From NCBI GenBank assembly GCA_030749235.1, contig JASMKM010000013.1:1-41716 (forward strand): a stretch of DNA of 41,716 bases, in the 5' to 3' direction. Position 1 is the first letter of the stretch; each line of letters opens with the position of its first letter. Positions 41,604 through 41,716 of the stretch are shown here, one piece after another. This DNA comes from Planctomycetota bacterium (lineage in GTDB: Bacteria; Planctomycetota; UBA1135). Under the pieces are notes generated by a model that saw only the letters and a program-made list of their open reading frames with translations, ran no database searches and was not told the DNA's origin. Made by a program: the position numbers and the translations under genes.

Positions 41604-41716
41604 CTAGAAGTCACGTCGCCGGAAGCTCCACAAGGCCAAGCCGTAGAACAACAAGGTGAGACTGGCCATCCACGAAGTTTCGTACCATGGCATCGCGTCG
41701 TCGGCAATCGGCATCA
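41604..41716 (-). CDS. C-terminal end of a membrane protein, possibly ABC-2 permease
   Basis: The last 37 codons of a minus-strand gene running in from the right edge, ending at the TAG at 41604-41606. The visible end is one hydrophobic segment (SWMASLTLLFYGLALWS) followed by the basic tail FRRRDF, a pattern common at the C-terminus of ABC-2-type transport permeases. The rest is outside the window, so only the membrane nature is firm. Convergent with the GNAT-like gene; 27 bp separate the stops and show no hairpin I can recognise. Confidence 0.55.
   Translation of the reverse strand, partial: MPIADDAMPWYETSWMASLTLLFYGLALWSFRRRDF

Noticed and set aside
1-41716. CRISPR arrays, tRNA/rRNA genes, IS elements
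   Set aside because: No regularly spaced repeats, tRNA-like cloverleaf sequence or transposase frame was seen when reading both strands.

Overview
The window reads as part of the chromosome of a GC-rich (roughly 58-60%) Gram-negative bacterium, most likely a planctomycete or a close PVC relative. This is inferred from family content: a secreted dehydrogenase-propeller/HEAT/cytochrome c/ThuA protein, a Tat-exported Gfo/Idh/MocA oxidoreductase, many ECF-type sigma systems with TPR partners, and short G/H-type prepilins. There are no rRNA or tRNA genes, CRISPR arrays, insertion sequences or phage genes that I can see, so most of it is chromosomal core.

Layout. 1-2394 (-) is a membrane hybrid histidine kinase with two kinase modules, cut by the left edge, divergent from a single-domain response regulator (2539-2907). 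2953-6556 (-) is a probable operon: transaldolase, bifunctional formimidoyltransferase-cyclodeaminase, hemolysin III/PAQR-like membrane protein. 6603-9279 (+) holds tRNA 2-selenouridine synthase (mnmH) and purF. 9473-10474 (+) has two tandem paralogous prepilins. 10528-11576 (+) has a decayed OlsB-like acyltransferase fragment followed by a PlsC/OlsA-type acyltransferase. 11577-12210 is the one long non-coding stretch; it carries what looks like a decayed ATP-grasp ligase gene. An ArsC-like reductase follows. 12621-15784 (-) encodes an AstE/aspartoacylase-type metallohydrolase and a glutamate-cysteine-ligase-like enzyme fused to two CBS domains, divergent from a MarR regulator.

16411-20409 (+) contains two successive sigma-factor/TPR-protein pairs. 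The second has a canonical zinc-binding anti-sigma-like N-terminus and is followed by a small exported protein of unknown function. pdxA (20414-21421) and glnA (21408-22820, -) overlap tail to tail. glnA is divergent from a nine-gene haem operon, hemA-C-D-B-L-E-N-H-Y (23098-33032), which takes glutamyl-tRNA to protohaem in about 10 kb, with stop/start overlaps or gaps of 5 bases or less at every junction.

The right end (33185-41716) looks like an accessory catabolic or surface locus: a 1360-residue multidomain secreted protein, a Tat-exported oxidoreductase, a membrane-anchored sulfatase-fold hydrolase lacking the formylglycine Cys/Ser, a GNAT acetyltransferase whose start codon overlaps the divergent hydrolase start, and the C-terminal end of a membrane protein (possibly an ABC-2 permease) entering from the right.

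The most unusual items are the 1360-residue fusion with its neighbours, the duplicated sigma/TPR modules, the two gene relics (OlsB-like and ATP-grasp-like), the double-kinase hybrid sensor, and the compact haem operon facing glnA across a region with repeated TTGCA half-sites.
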